Shown: one piece after another, positions 53,356 to 60,669 of the stretch | How positions within the stretch are numbered: position 1 is the first letter of the stretch | Layout: every line of letters begins with the position of its first letter | Assembly (NCBI RefSeq): GCF_027924605.1 | Contig: NZ_AP027042.1 | Location: 186,001-250,000 of the forward strand | DNA length: 64,000 nt | From: Dyella sp. GSA-30 | GTDB taxonomy: Bacteria > Pseudomonadota > Gammaproteobacteria > Xanthomonadales > Rhodanobacteraceae | Direction: 5' to 3' | Made by a program: the position numbers and the translations under genes | The notes under the pieces: model-generated | Database searches by the model: none | Told to the model about the DNA's origin: nothing | What the model saw: the letters and a program-made list of their open reading frames with translations, nothing else

Positions 53356-53560
53356 AAGACCCCTGAAGGTCGAAGCACGGTCGCCCTAAAGACCATGCGT
53401 TACCGGCGACGCCACGCCGGCAGAATGCCAAAAGTGGCTGCATCATAACCGGCGCGGGGCCAACGCCCCAAACCCTGGAATCGCTCCTAGGCCATGCGAT
53501 GTGTCGGCAAGCCGTCCCTAGCGTGCTATGTTCCGCCCCACAACAGAAAGGGGATCACCG

Positions 53561-54505
53561 ATGCGCATGGGTCTGGCCATCGACGCGGCCTGCGATCTGC
53601 CACAGGCGTTCTTGCAGGAGCATGGCATTCACGTCATGCCGATCACGGTGCGGGTCGACCGCGAAGTCTTCATGGACGACCGCAACCCGGTCGAGCTCAC
53701 CCGCTTTATCGAGCACAAACTCGGCAGCCGCAGCCACTCGGCCGAAACCGAACCCTGCTCGGTCGAAGAAGTGCAGCAGTTGTTCCTCGAAAAGCTGGTG
53801 CTCGAACACGACTGCGTGTTCTGCCTGACCATCACCGCCACGCGCAGCCCGATCAACGATCATGTGATCAAGGCCAGCTTCGCGGTGCTCAAGCATTACC
53901 GTGAGGTACGCGAGAAAGCCGGTATTTCCGGCCCGTTCCTGATGCGGGTGATCGATACGCGCAACCTGTTCGCCGGATCCGCACCGACCATCGTCGAAGC
54001 CACGCGGCTGATCGCCGCCGGCGAAGCGCCCGCCGCGATTCGCGAGCGCCTGACCCATGTCGCCAACAACTCCTATGGCTATATGCTGCCGCGCGATCTC
54101 TATTACCTGCGTGCGCGTGCCAAGAAAAAAGGCGATCGCAGCGTCGGGCTGTTCAGCGCCATGCTCGGTTCGGCGCTGGATATCAAGCCACTGATCCGTG
54201 CCTATCGTGGCGACACTTCGCCAGTGGGCAAGGTACGCGGCTTCGAGCACGGCGCCGAGACGCTGTTCAATTACGCCGCGCAACGCGTGCATGCCGGCCT
54301 GCTGGTCCCGGCGGTATGCCTGAGTTTCGGCGGCGACCCGGCGGAGCTGGCCAAGCTACCGGGTTACGACCGACTCAAGGCGGCGTGTGAAGAATGCGGC
54401 GTCGCCCTGATGGAGTCGCCGATGAGCATCACCGGCATGGTCAACGTCGGCGAAGGCGCGGTCGCGCTGGGATTCGCCGCCGAGGAACATGTCGCGGATT
54501 TTTGA
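53561..54505 (+). CDS. DegV-family fatty-acid-binding protein
   Basis: 314 residues. The start MRMGLAIDAACDLPQAFLQEHGIHVMPITVRVD is the DegV N-terminal signature (S/D-x-x-x-DL); the middle block FCLTITATRSPINDHVIKA and DSRNLF-like DTRNLFAGSAPTIVEAT, then SMLGSALDIKPLIRAYRGDTSPVGKVRG, follow the family. These proteins bind fatty acids, and in Gram-positive bacteria present them to fatty-acid kinase; the role here is unclear. The ATG at 53561 has AAGGGG upstream. Its stop overlaps the next gene (TGATG). Confidence 0.9.
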   Translation: MRMGLAIDAACDLPQAFLQEHGIHVMPITVRVDREVFMDDRNPVELTRFIEHKLGSRSHSAETEPCSVEEVQQLFLEKLVLEHDCVFCLTITATRSPINDHVIKASFAVLKHYREVREKAGISGPFLMRVIDTRNLFAGSAPTIVEATRLIAAGEAPAAIRERLTHVANNSYGYMLPRDLYYLRARAKKKGDRSVGLFSAMLGSALDIKPLIRAYRGDTSPVGKVRGFEHGAETLFNYAAQRVHAGLLVPAVCLSFGGDPAELAKLPGYDRLKAACEECGVALMESPMSITGMVNVGEGAVALGFAAEEHVADF

Positions 54506-55140
54506 TGCGGCGGCTTTTTTTCCTGATACTGCTGATACCGGCGCCCGCCATGGCGGGCGCTGCTTATAAATGCACCGCCGCCAACGGTGCCGTGATCTAT
54601 CAGGATGCACCGTGCGCCAAAGGCCAGCGGCAGGAAATGCTCGACCTCCCGCAGGATCTCGGGCCCGCTCCGGCACCGGCGAGCACATCCGACGCGAGCA
54701 CACAGGCGCCGGCAACGCCACCAGCCCCCAGGCCATCCCCACCTGCAACGCCACTGCCAGCGATGTTCGTCTGCCTCAAGGCGACCGACGGAAAGAGCTA
54801 TATCAGCGAGAATGGCGATCCGCAGCCTTATCTGGTGCCCTTCGGTATCCTCGGCGCGGCACCTCGATCCTTGTCGCAGGTCTATGGCCCAGGCGGTGGC
54901 GGCGGCGCATCCGCGCCTGAACTCAATCGCGGCAAGACCAACCCGAACCTGGTCGGCAATAACTTCGTCTGGGTCCAGGATCAATGCCGGCCACTGAGTT
55001 TCAGCGAAACCTGCAACGCGCTGCGCGATGCCTACGACGATGTCGAACACAAGCTGCAACGAGCATTCAAGAGCGACCAGCCACCGCTGGAAAAACGCGA
55101 GGCTCAGTTGCTGTCGCAGCTAGCCCAATGCAATGGGTGA
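54505..55140 (+). CDS. DUF4124 domain secreted protein
   Basis: 211 residues from the ATG at 54505, sharing a base with the DegV stop. The signal peptide ends near AMAGA. The DUF4124-type start AAYKCTAANGAVIYQDAPCAKGQRQEM is at residues 17-43. An Ala/Pro-rich linker (60-90) precedes a domain with four Cys (FVCLKATDGKSYISENG, CRPLSF, CNALRDAYDDVEHKLQRAF). Probably periplasmic; function unknown. Confidence 0.85.
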   Translation: MRRLFFLILLIPAPAMAGAAYKCTAANGAVIYQDAPCAKGQRQEMLDLPQDLGPAPAPASTSDASTQAPATPPAPRPSPPATPLPAMFVCLKATDGKSYISENGDPQPYLVPFGILGAAPRSLSQVYGPGGGGGASAPELNRGKTNPNLVGNNFVWVQDQCRPLSFSETCNALRDAYDDVEHKLQRAFKSDQPPLEKREAQLLSQLAQCNG

Positions 55141-55214
55141 GATTCAAGGAATCGAAACGTCCCCGAGTTTGTAGATACCGACTTGAGCAGGGCCTCGGAT
55201 ACTCTCAAATTTTT

Positions 55215-55254
55215 CCTACTCGTCATCCCGGCGCAGGCCGGGATGACGAGTAGG
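55215..55254. repeat. Perfect palindrome with 18-bp arms, ATCCCGGC family
   Basis: CCTACTCGTCATCCCGGC and its exact complement, 4-nt loop, in the convergent gap between the DUF4124 and SDR genes. It is related to the arms at 7846-7952. Likely bidirectional terminator or mobile repeat. Confidence 0.85.
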
Positions 55255-55273
55255 ATGAGCTTTTCGAGGCTCC

Positions 55274-55291
55274 CTGAAGTCGCTCCTACAA
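55274..55291. repeat. REP fragment
   Basis: CTGAAGTCGCTCCTACAA is the right half of the REP family. Only this 18-bp part remains. Confidence 0.8.
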
Positions 55292-55306
55292 ACCCGCGAA
55301 GTCCAC

Positions 55307-56089
55307 TTAAAAGCCGTAGTTCAGAAACCCACCATCGACCGCCAACACCTGGCCGGTGATGTAACTGGCAGCAGGCAGACACAGGAACGCAATGGCAGCG
55401 GCGACTTCTTCCGGCTCGCCGATACGGCGCAGCGGCGTGCGGTCGAGCACTTCGTCCAGGTAATCCTCGTTCGCCAACGCCGGCTCCGACCGCTGCGTGC
55501 GGATGTACCACGGCGCTACCGCATTGACCCGGATACCATCGACCGCCCATTCCGCGGCAAGATTGCGCGTGAGCTGATGCAATGCAGCCTTGCTCATGCC
55601 GTAAGGCGAGCCCGTGCGCACATGCGTCACGCCAGACACCGAACCGACATTCACGATCGCGGCGTTTGCATGCTGCACCAATTGCGGATGCGCGAGGCGG
55701 CACATCTCGAACGCCGAAAACAGGTTCTGCTCGAAGATCGCGCGGTACTCGCCCTCGTCGTAACCGAGCGTCGCATCGGGTTTGTTGCCGCCCGCGTTAT
55801 TGATCAGCAACGACAATGGCGCGCCCAGGTCGGCGATCCAGTCGAACACCGCAAGGCGATCTTCGTGGTCGCTCACATCCGCGCCGAAGGCGAGCACGTC
55901 GATCGTGTCGAAGTCATCGGCCAACTCGACCCGCACCTGTTCGAGGTGATCCTCGTCGCGCGCGACCAATAACAGGTTGGCGCCAAGGGCTGCCAGTTCA
56001 CGGGCGGCGGCATAGCCGATGCCCTTGCTGGCACCGGTGATCAGCGCGGTATGGCCTTGCAGTTGCCAGGCATCGATACGATTGTTCAT
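55307..56089 (-). CDS. SDR-family oxidoreductase (tropinone-reductase-like)
   Basis: 260 residues. The cofactor motif TALITGASKGIGYAAARELAALGANLLLVARD and NNAGG follow the classical SDR pattern, with the catalytic Ser in NVGSVSGVTHVRTGSPYGMSKAALHQLTRNLA (Tyr-x-x-x-Lys). The substrate is not deducible; NADP(H) is likely because of the RD after the second strand. Start ATG 56089; a longer frame to 56500 has no family support. Divergent from the lipoprotein gene. Confidence 0.93.
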   Translation of the reverse strand: MNNRIDAWQLQGHTALITGASKGIGYAAARELAALGANLLLVARDEDHLEQVRVELADDFDTIDVLAFGADVSDHEDRLAVFDWIADLGAPLSLLINNAGGNKPDATLGYDEGEYRAIFEQNLFSAFEMCRLAHPQLVQHANAAIVNVGSVSGVTHVRTGSPYGMSKAALHQLTRNLAAEWAVDGIRVNAVAPWYIRTQRSEPALANEDYLDEVLDRTPLRRIGEPEEVAAAIAFLCLPAASYITGQVLAVDGGFLNYGF

Positions 56090-56182
56090 GGCGTCGCAGT
56101 TTAACGCCTCCGCAGCGCTTGCGCGTGCCGGCCCGCGGCGTGACACTGCCAAGCCTGTCTTTCCGCTACGGATGCCACACCG

Positions 56183-56386
56183 ATGAAACGGACGGCCATA
56201 GTGCTGTGCATGCTCGTCCTCACCGCCTGCTCGGGCAAACCGCCCCAGCCCCAGGCGCCGCAACAGCGTGTAGCCACACCCTGGGACGACATGAAAAAAG
56301 CCGAACAAAAAGCCAAGGACGTGCAGAAAGCCAGCGACGCGCAGGCCGAGCGCGAGCGCAAAGCCCTGGACGCAGCCGACCAGTGA
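56183..56386 (+). CDS. Small lipoprotein
   Basis: 67 residues. The leader has lipobox LTAC (Cys about 16), then a Pro/Gln stretch and a Lys/Glu/Ala helix (MKKAEQKAKDVQKASDAQAERERKALDAADQ) resembling the coiled-coil of Lpp-like or tetratricopeptide-free stabilising lipoproteins. The ABC ATPase start GTG overlaps its stop by 4 nt (GTGA), so the pair is translationally coupled. Confidence 0.75.
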   Translation: MKRTAIVLCMLVLTACSGKPPQPQAPQQRVATPWDDMKKAEQKAKDVQKASDAQAERERKALDAADQ

Positions 56387-57207
56387 ACCTGTCTCCCGCG
56401 CCCGCGATTCATTCGGCGACACCGCTGCTGGATATTCATAACGCGACGGTGATCCGCGGCGATCGCGTCCTGATCGACCTGCCCGCCCTGGCCATTGCAC
56501 AGGGCCAGCACACGGCCATCCTGGGTCCGAACGGATCGGGCAAGTCCACCCTGGTCAAGCTCATCACGCGCCAGCTATACCCGCTGGCGCGCGAAGATGG
56601 CTCGTCGCATGTGCATATCTATGGCCGCGAACGCTGGCATGTCAGTGAGCTACGCAAGCTGCTTGGCATTGTGTCTCCCGCGCTGCAGCTGGACTACACC
56701 AGCGACACGCCGCTGGAAGTATTCGATGCCGTGGTATCGAGCTTCTTCGCCGCACGCGGACTGGGTCTGGACCACCAGGTGACGCCAGCGATGCGCGAGC
56801 GTGCCATGGAGGCCTTGCAACTGATCGGCGCCGATCATCTGGCGGGTCGCCAGATGGCCAGTCTTTCGACCGGCGAAGCAAGGCGCGTGCTGATTGCGCG
56901 GGTGTTGACCCATCAGCCACGCGCGCTGTTGCTGGACGAACCGTGCGCTGGCCTGGACCCGGCAGCGCGCAGGCATTTCCTGGAAACCCTGCGCGGCCTC
57001 GCGCGACAGGGCACCACCTTGTTGCTGGTAACGCATCACATCGAGGAAATCCTGCCGGAAATCGACCGTGTCGTCATGCTGCAACAGGGACGGCTGTTCG
57101 CCGATGGCAACAAGCAGCAACTACTGAGCGGCCATGCCCTCAGCCAGTTGTTCGGCATGGATGTTTCGGTGGACAAGCGTGACGGCTATTACGCCGCGCA
57201 GCTTTAA
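56383..57207 (+). CDS. ABC transporter ATP-binding protein (stand-alone)
   Basis: 274 residues from the overlapping GTG at 56383. Walker A LGPNGSGKSTLVKL, signature ASLSTGEARRVLIARVL, Walker B RALLLDEPCAGLDPAARRHF and switch LVTHHIEEIL are present. The signature is LSTGE instead of LSGGQ, as in the molybdenum/ModF-like and YheS-type ATPases. No permease gene lies nearby, only a lipoprotein. An earlier in-frame start would run across the lipoprotein gene. Confidence 0.88.
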   Translation: MNLSPAPAIHSATPLLDIHNATVIRGDRVLIDLPALAIAQGQHTAILGPNGSGKSTLVKLITRQLYPLAREDGSSHVHIYGRERWHVSELRKLLGIVSPALQLDYTSDTPLEVFDAVVSSFFAARGLGLDHQVTPAMRERAMEALQLIGADHLAGRQMASLSTGEARRVLIARVLTHQPRALLLDEPCAGLDPAARRHFLETLRGLARQGTTLLLVTHHIEEILPEIDRVVMLQQGRLFADGNKQQLLSGHALSQLFGMDVSVDKRDGYYAAQL

Positions 57208-57254
57208 AAGCGAGCGGCGTTGGCGGGAATGGCTTCTGCGGTTACGTCACGGTG

Positions 57255-57326
57255 GGTCGCGACTGAAGTCGCTCCTACAAGATAGCGATGCCCGGCTAGT
57301 TTGTAGGAGCGACTTCAGTCGCGACC
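57255..57326. repeat. REP pair (BIME-like), copy 2
   Basis: 72-bp unit, near-identical to 24338-24410 including the GATAGC..GGCTAGT spacer. It fills the convergent gap between the ABC ATPase and sppA. Confidence 0.9.
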
Positions 57327-57344
57327 GCCCCACCACAACCTTAT

Positions 57345-59207
57345 TCAGTGCGGTACGCAGAAACAATACGCATAAACATTCGGGCGCCCGGACTGCGCGT
57401 TGCGCAAGAGGCTCAACTCCGGCGCCATCTTCGGTAGTTGCGCCAGCCACGGCGGCAGGCGTACGCCAACATTCTGTGCCACCTGGATCATCGCGTTGTC
57501 GTTGAGGCCGGCAAGGAATTGCTCGAACGCGCCGGTAGCGGTCTCGATGTAACGCACCGGGTAGTCCTTGCCGAGCTTGGCGCGATTTGCGGCATCGGCG
57601 ATCGCATCGCCCAAGCCGCCCATCTGATCGACCAATCCACGCTCCAGCGCCTGCTGGCCGGTCCATACACGACCCTGGGCGATTGCATTGATCGCCTCGT
57701 AATCCTTGCCGCGTGCCTTGGCCACGTTACCGACGAAGTCGTGATAGCCCTTATCGATGATCGACTGAATGACCGCACCCACCTTCGGATCGAGCGGCCG
57801 GCTGATATCGAAAGCGCCCGCCAAGGGACCGGTCGCCACGCCATCGCTCTTCACGCCGATCTTGTCGAGTGTGCCCGGCACGCTGAAGTACATGCCGAAA
57901 ATACCGATCGAACCGGTGATCGTGTTCGGCTCGGCGTAGATGCGATCGGCATTCATCGAGATCCAGTACCCGCCGCTGGCCGCCACGTCACCCATCGACA
58001 CCACCACCGGAATGCCGGCCTGCTTGGTCAACTCGACTTCACGGCGAATCTGCTCGGCGGCATAGACTTCACCGCCCGGGGAATTGACGCGCAACACCAG
58101 CGCCTTGGTCTTGCGGCTTTCGCGCGCGGCGCGAATCAATGCCGCGGTGGATTCGCCGCCGATCTGGCCCGGCGGCTGCTTGCCCGCGGTGATCTCGCCT
58201 TCGGCTACCACCACGGAAACACCACCACCGGTCTGCAGACTCGGATCGGGCAAGGTCGTGACATAGCTCGTCAGGCTCACCTGGCGGAAGCCATGGCCGC
58301 TCTTCCCGGCCGGCACGCCCTCCTTGCGCATCATGTCTTCAAGTTCATCCTGGGTGGCAAGGCCATCGACCAGGTGCTGATCCAGCGACAGCTGGCCCAA
58401 ATCACCGTGGGCCTTTGCGATCGCGTCCGGCAGCCCATTGATGTCGCTGCGCAATTGCGCGACGTCGATCTTGCGCAGCTTGGCTACCTCGGCGAGATAC
58501 TCATCCCACAGGCCGCCCATCCAGAAACCGTCGGCTTCTTTCGATTCGGGCGATGCGTGATCGAGGATGTACGGCTCGGCCGCGCTCTTGAACTGACCGA
58601 CACGGAACAGGTGCACGTCCACGCCGAGCTTGTCGAGCAGGTCCTTGTAGAACAGCCGGTAGTTGGCCAGGCCCATCAGCATCACGCCACCCTGCGGATC
58701 GATCAGCACCCGGTCGGCATGCGCGGCTAGGTAATACTGCCCCTGGTCCAGGTTCGCGCCCCAGACGACGACCGGCTTGCCGGCAGCGCGAAAGCGATCG
58801 AGCGCGGCCCCCACTTCATGCAAGGCGGCAAAGCCGCCAGCCTGCAGGTGATCGGGCAGCAGCAGAATCCGGGTGATGCGGCTGTCTTTGGCCGCGGCAT
58901 CGATCGAGCCGACGATATCGCGCAGCTGGATCTGCTTGGGCGCATCCCCCGACATGCTCGCCAGCGCGCGCTGCACCGGGCTCAGGCTGGACTGTTCGAC
59001 GATCTGCCCTTCCGGTTTGATGACCAGGACCGAGTTGTCGGCGACGCGCTCGGCGCGCCCACCGATAATCATGCTGGCGATAATCAGCAGCACGATAAAC
59101 AGCAGCGGAAAGAACACCAAGTTCACGATGACCAGGCGGACAATATTGACCCCGCGCCCAAACGAGCACAGGAAGTTCCAGAAACCGGGTTGACGCTGCG
59201 AAGCCAT
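57345..59207 (-). CDS. sppA: Signal peptide peptidase SppA, 67K type
   Basis: Inner-membrane serine protease that cuts leftover signal peptides, 620 residues. One N-terminal membrane segment (about 20-50) anchors two tandem S49 domains. The lysine of the catalytic dyad is in FRVGQFKSAAEPY, the serine in DVAASGGYWISMNADRIY; both are present, as in E. coli SppA. ATG at 59207. It converges on the ABC ATPase, with the REP pair between. Confidence 0.94.
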   Translation of the reverse strand: MASQRQPGFWNFLCSFGRGVNIVRLVIVNLVFFPLLFIVLLIIASMIIGGRAERVADNSVLVIKPEGQIVEQSSLSPVQRALASMSGDAPKQIQLRDIVGSIDAAAKDSRITRILLLPDHLQAGGFAALHEVGAALDRFRAAGKPVVVWGANLDQGQYYLAAHADRVLIDPQGGVMLMGLANYRLFYKDLLDKLGVDVHLFRVGQFKSAAEPYILDHASPESKEADGFWMGGLWDEYLAEVAKLRKIDVAQLRSDINGLPDAIAKAHGDLGQLSLDQHLVDGLATQDELEDMMRKEGVPAGKSGHGFRQVSLTSYVTTLPDPSLQTGGGVSVVVAEGEITAGKQPPGQIGGESTAALIRAARESRKTKALVLRVNSPGGEVYAAEQIRREVELTKQAGIPVVVSMGDVAASGGYWISMNADRIYAEPNTITGSIGIFGMYFSVPGTLDKIGVKSDGVATGPLAGAFDISRPLDPKVGAVIQSIIDKGYHDFVGNVAKARGKDYEAINAIAQGRVWTGQQALERGLVDQMGGLGDAIADAANRAKLGKDYPVRYIETATGAFEQFLAGLNDNAMIQVAQNVGVRLPPWLAQLPKMAPELSLLRNAQSGRPNVYAYCFCVPH

Positions 59208-59631
59208 GCTGGGGAAATCCTCGAAAGTACAGCGCTAGCGTAACGGTTTACCCCCTACGGGTCATGTCCATTCAGCACGCCGCCCCGGGGGCTGGCGTTC
59301 GACGGCCCGGGCGGCTCGATCAGGGCCGGCCGCTCATTCGACCCGTGCACGATTACTCGGCCGACGGGTAGGACGCCATGCCTTGTAGACCGCAACCCAG
59401 GAGGGCTCCGCGGCGCCCGACATCGGACTTTGCCACCAGCGGGAAATCCAATCCCCGCCACCTGAGCTTTTCCCAGGCAGAGCGAGCCTGAAAGAACGAA
59501 TGATCACAGTCGATCGGGCATTCATTCCGGACGTATCGCACTATTTGCGTCCTCGATCGATCGAGCATCATCTGCGCACGGCCGAGCCCATGCCCATGCC
59601 ACGAACGGCACCATTCCATAAGGAGATATGC
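59208..59631. other. 424-bp gap without a recognised gene
   Basis: Several short open frames overlap here on both strands but none resembles a known family or has a signal peptide plus RBS. The 14-bp palindrome CTCGATCGATCGAG (59552-59565) lies 67 nt upstream of the next gene's ATG and could be an operator. Nothing else is identifiable. Confidence 0.5.
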
Positions 59632-60573
59632 ATGACTTTCCTACGCTCGCTGATTTTTCCCGTTGCCTTGTTGATGGCAGTGCCACTATCGGCATCGTCC
59701 GCGGCCCCCACCGGGATCAGCTACCACCAGGTGAATGTCGACGGTCATCGGGTTTTCTATCGTGAGGCGGGCTCGCGCGATGCGCCGACCATCCTGCTGC
59801 TGCACGGCTTTCCATCATCGTCGCGGATGTTCGAACGCCTGATGCCGTTGCTTGCCGATCGATACCACCTGGTCGCGCCGGACTATATGGGTTTTGGCCA
59901 TAGCGACATGCCAAGCGCATCTGCATACAACTACACGTTCGACAACCTCGCCGCACAGATAGACGCGTTGACAAGCACGCTTGGCTTGAACAACTACGCC
60001 ATCTACATGAATGATTTCGGCGCCCCGGTCGGTTATCGGCTGGCGCTGGCACACCCCGAACGTGTCAAAGCGCTGATCGTGCAGAATGCGGTCGCGCACG
60101 AAGAGGGGCTCGCGCCCCCATCGTGGGACAAGATCCGTGCATTCTGGAAAGACCGGGCAAGCCACGAAAGCCGCATCCGCACCGGCTTTTCACTTGAATT
60201 GACGCGCAGGCGCCATGTTGGTTCATCGCCGCATCCGGAACGCTACGATCCCGATCTGTGGACGGATGAATATGCGTTCCTCAACCAACCCGGGCAGCAC
60301 GACATTCAATCCGATCTTTTCTATGACTACCGCACCAACGTTGCGGCTTATCCTTCCTGGCAGGCTTACCTGCGCAAGCATCAACCACCCGTGCTGGTGA
60401 CCTGGGGCAAATACGATCCCAACTTCACGGTCGCCGGTGCCCTCGCCTATAAACGGGATGTGCCAAACGCCGAAATACATCTACTGGAAGGCGGCCACTT
60501 CGCGCTGGACGAAGCCAACGATGAGATCGCCAGGCTGATGCGTGATTTTCTTGAACGCAAGGTCGCCTGGTAA
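59632..60573 (+). CDS. Exported alpha/beta hydrolase with Asp nucleophile, epoxide hydrolase/haloalkane dehalogenase-like
   Basis: 313 residues. A signal peptide ends near SASSAA. The oxyanion loop LLLHGFPSSS is followed by the nucleophile elbow IYMNDFGAPVGYRLAL, where Asp takes the place of Ser as in epoxide hydrolases and haloalkane dehalogenases. The acid lies in WGKYDPNF and the His in LEGGHFALDE. AAGGAG lies 6 nt upstream of the ATG at 59632. Unusually for this class it is predicted to be exported. It has low similarity of position to its neighbours and looks like an accessory gene. Confidence 0.85.
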   Translation: MTFLRSLIFPVALLMAVPLSASSAAPTGISYHQVNVDGHRVFYREAGSRDAPTILLLHGFPSSSRMFERLMPLLADRYHLVAPDYMGFGHSDMPSASAYNYTFDNLAAQIDALTSTLGLNNYAIYMNDFGAPVGYRLALAHPERVKALIVQNAVAHEEGLAPPSWDKIRAFWKDRASHESRIRTGFSLELTRRRHVGSSPHPERYDPDLWTDEYAFLNQPGQHDIQSDLFYDYRTNVAAYPSWQAYLRKHQPPVLVTWGKYDPNFTVAGALAYKRDVPNAEIHLLEGGHFALDEANDEIARLMRDFLERKVAW

Positions 60574-60585
60574 GCAACGTCACGC

Positions 60586-60616
60586 AAAAAAAGACCCGGG
60601 AGTCATGACTCCCGGG
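60586..60616 (-). terminator. Rho-independent terminator of the autotransporter gene
   Basis: Perfect 22-bp palindrome at 60595-60616 (CCCGGGAGTCA and its complement), with a T7 run on the minus strand right after it (A tract 60586-60592 on plus). It ends the autotransporter transcript; the palindrome can also stop the plus-strand hydrolase. Confidence 0.88.
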
Positions 60617-60669
60617 CCAATGAAAACCTGGATTCCGAAAAAGCCGAATCCAGATGTGGGCTATCTGTT

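Noticed and set aside
59255-59619. Short minus-strand frames before the alpha/beta hydrolase
   Set aside because: They overlap each other, lack RBS and family resemblance, and may be chance frames in GC-rich DNA.
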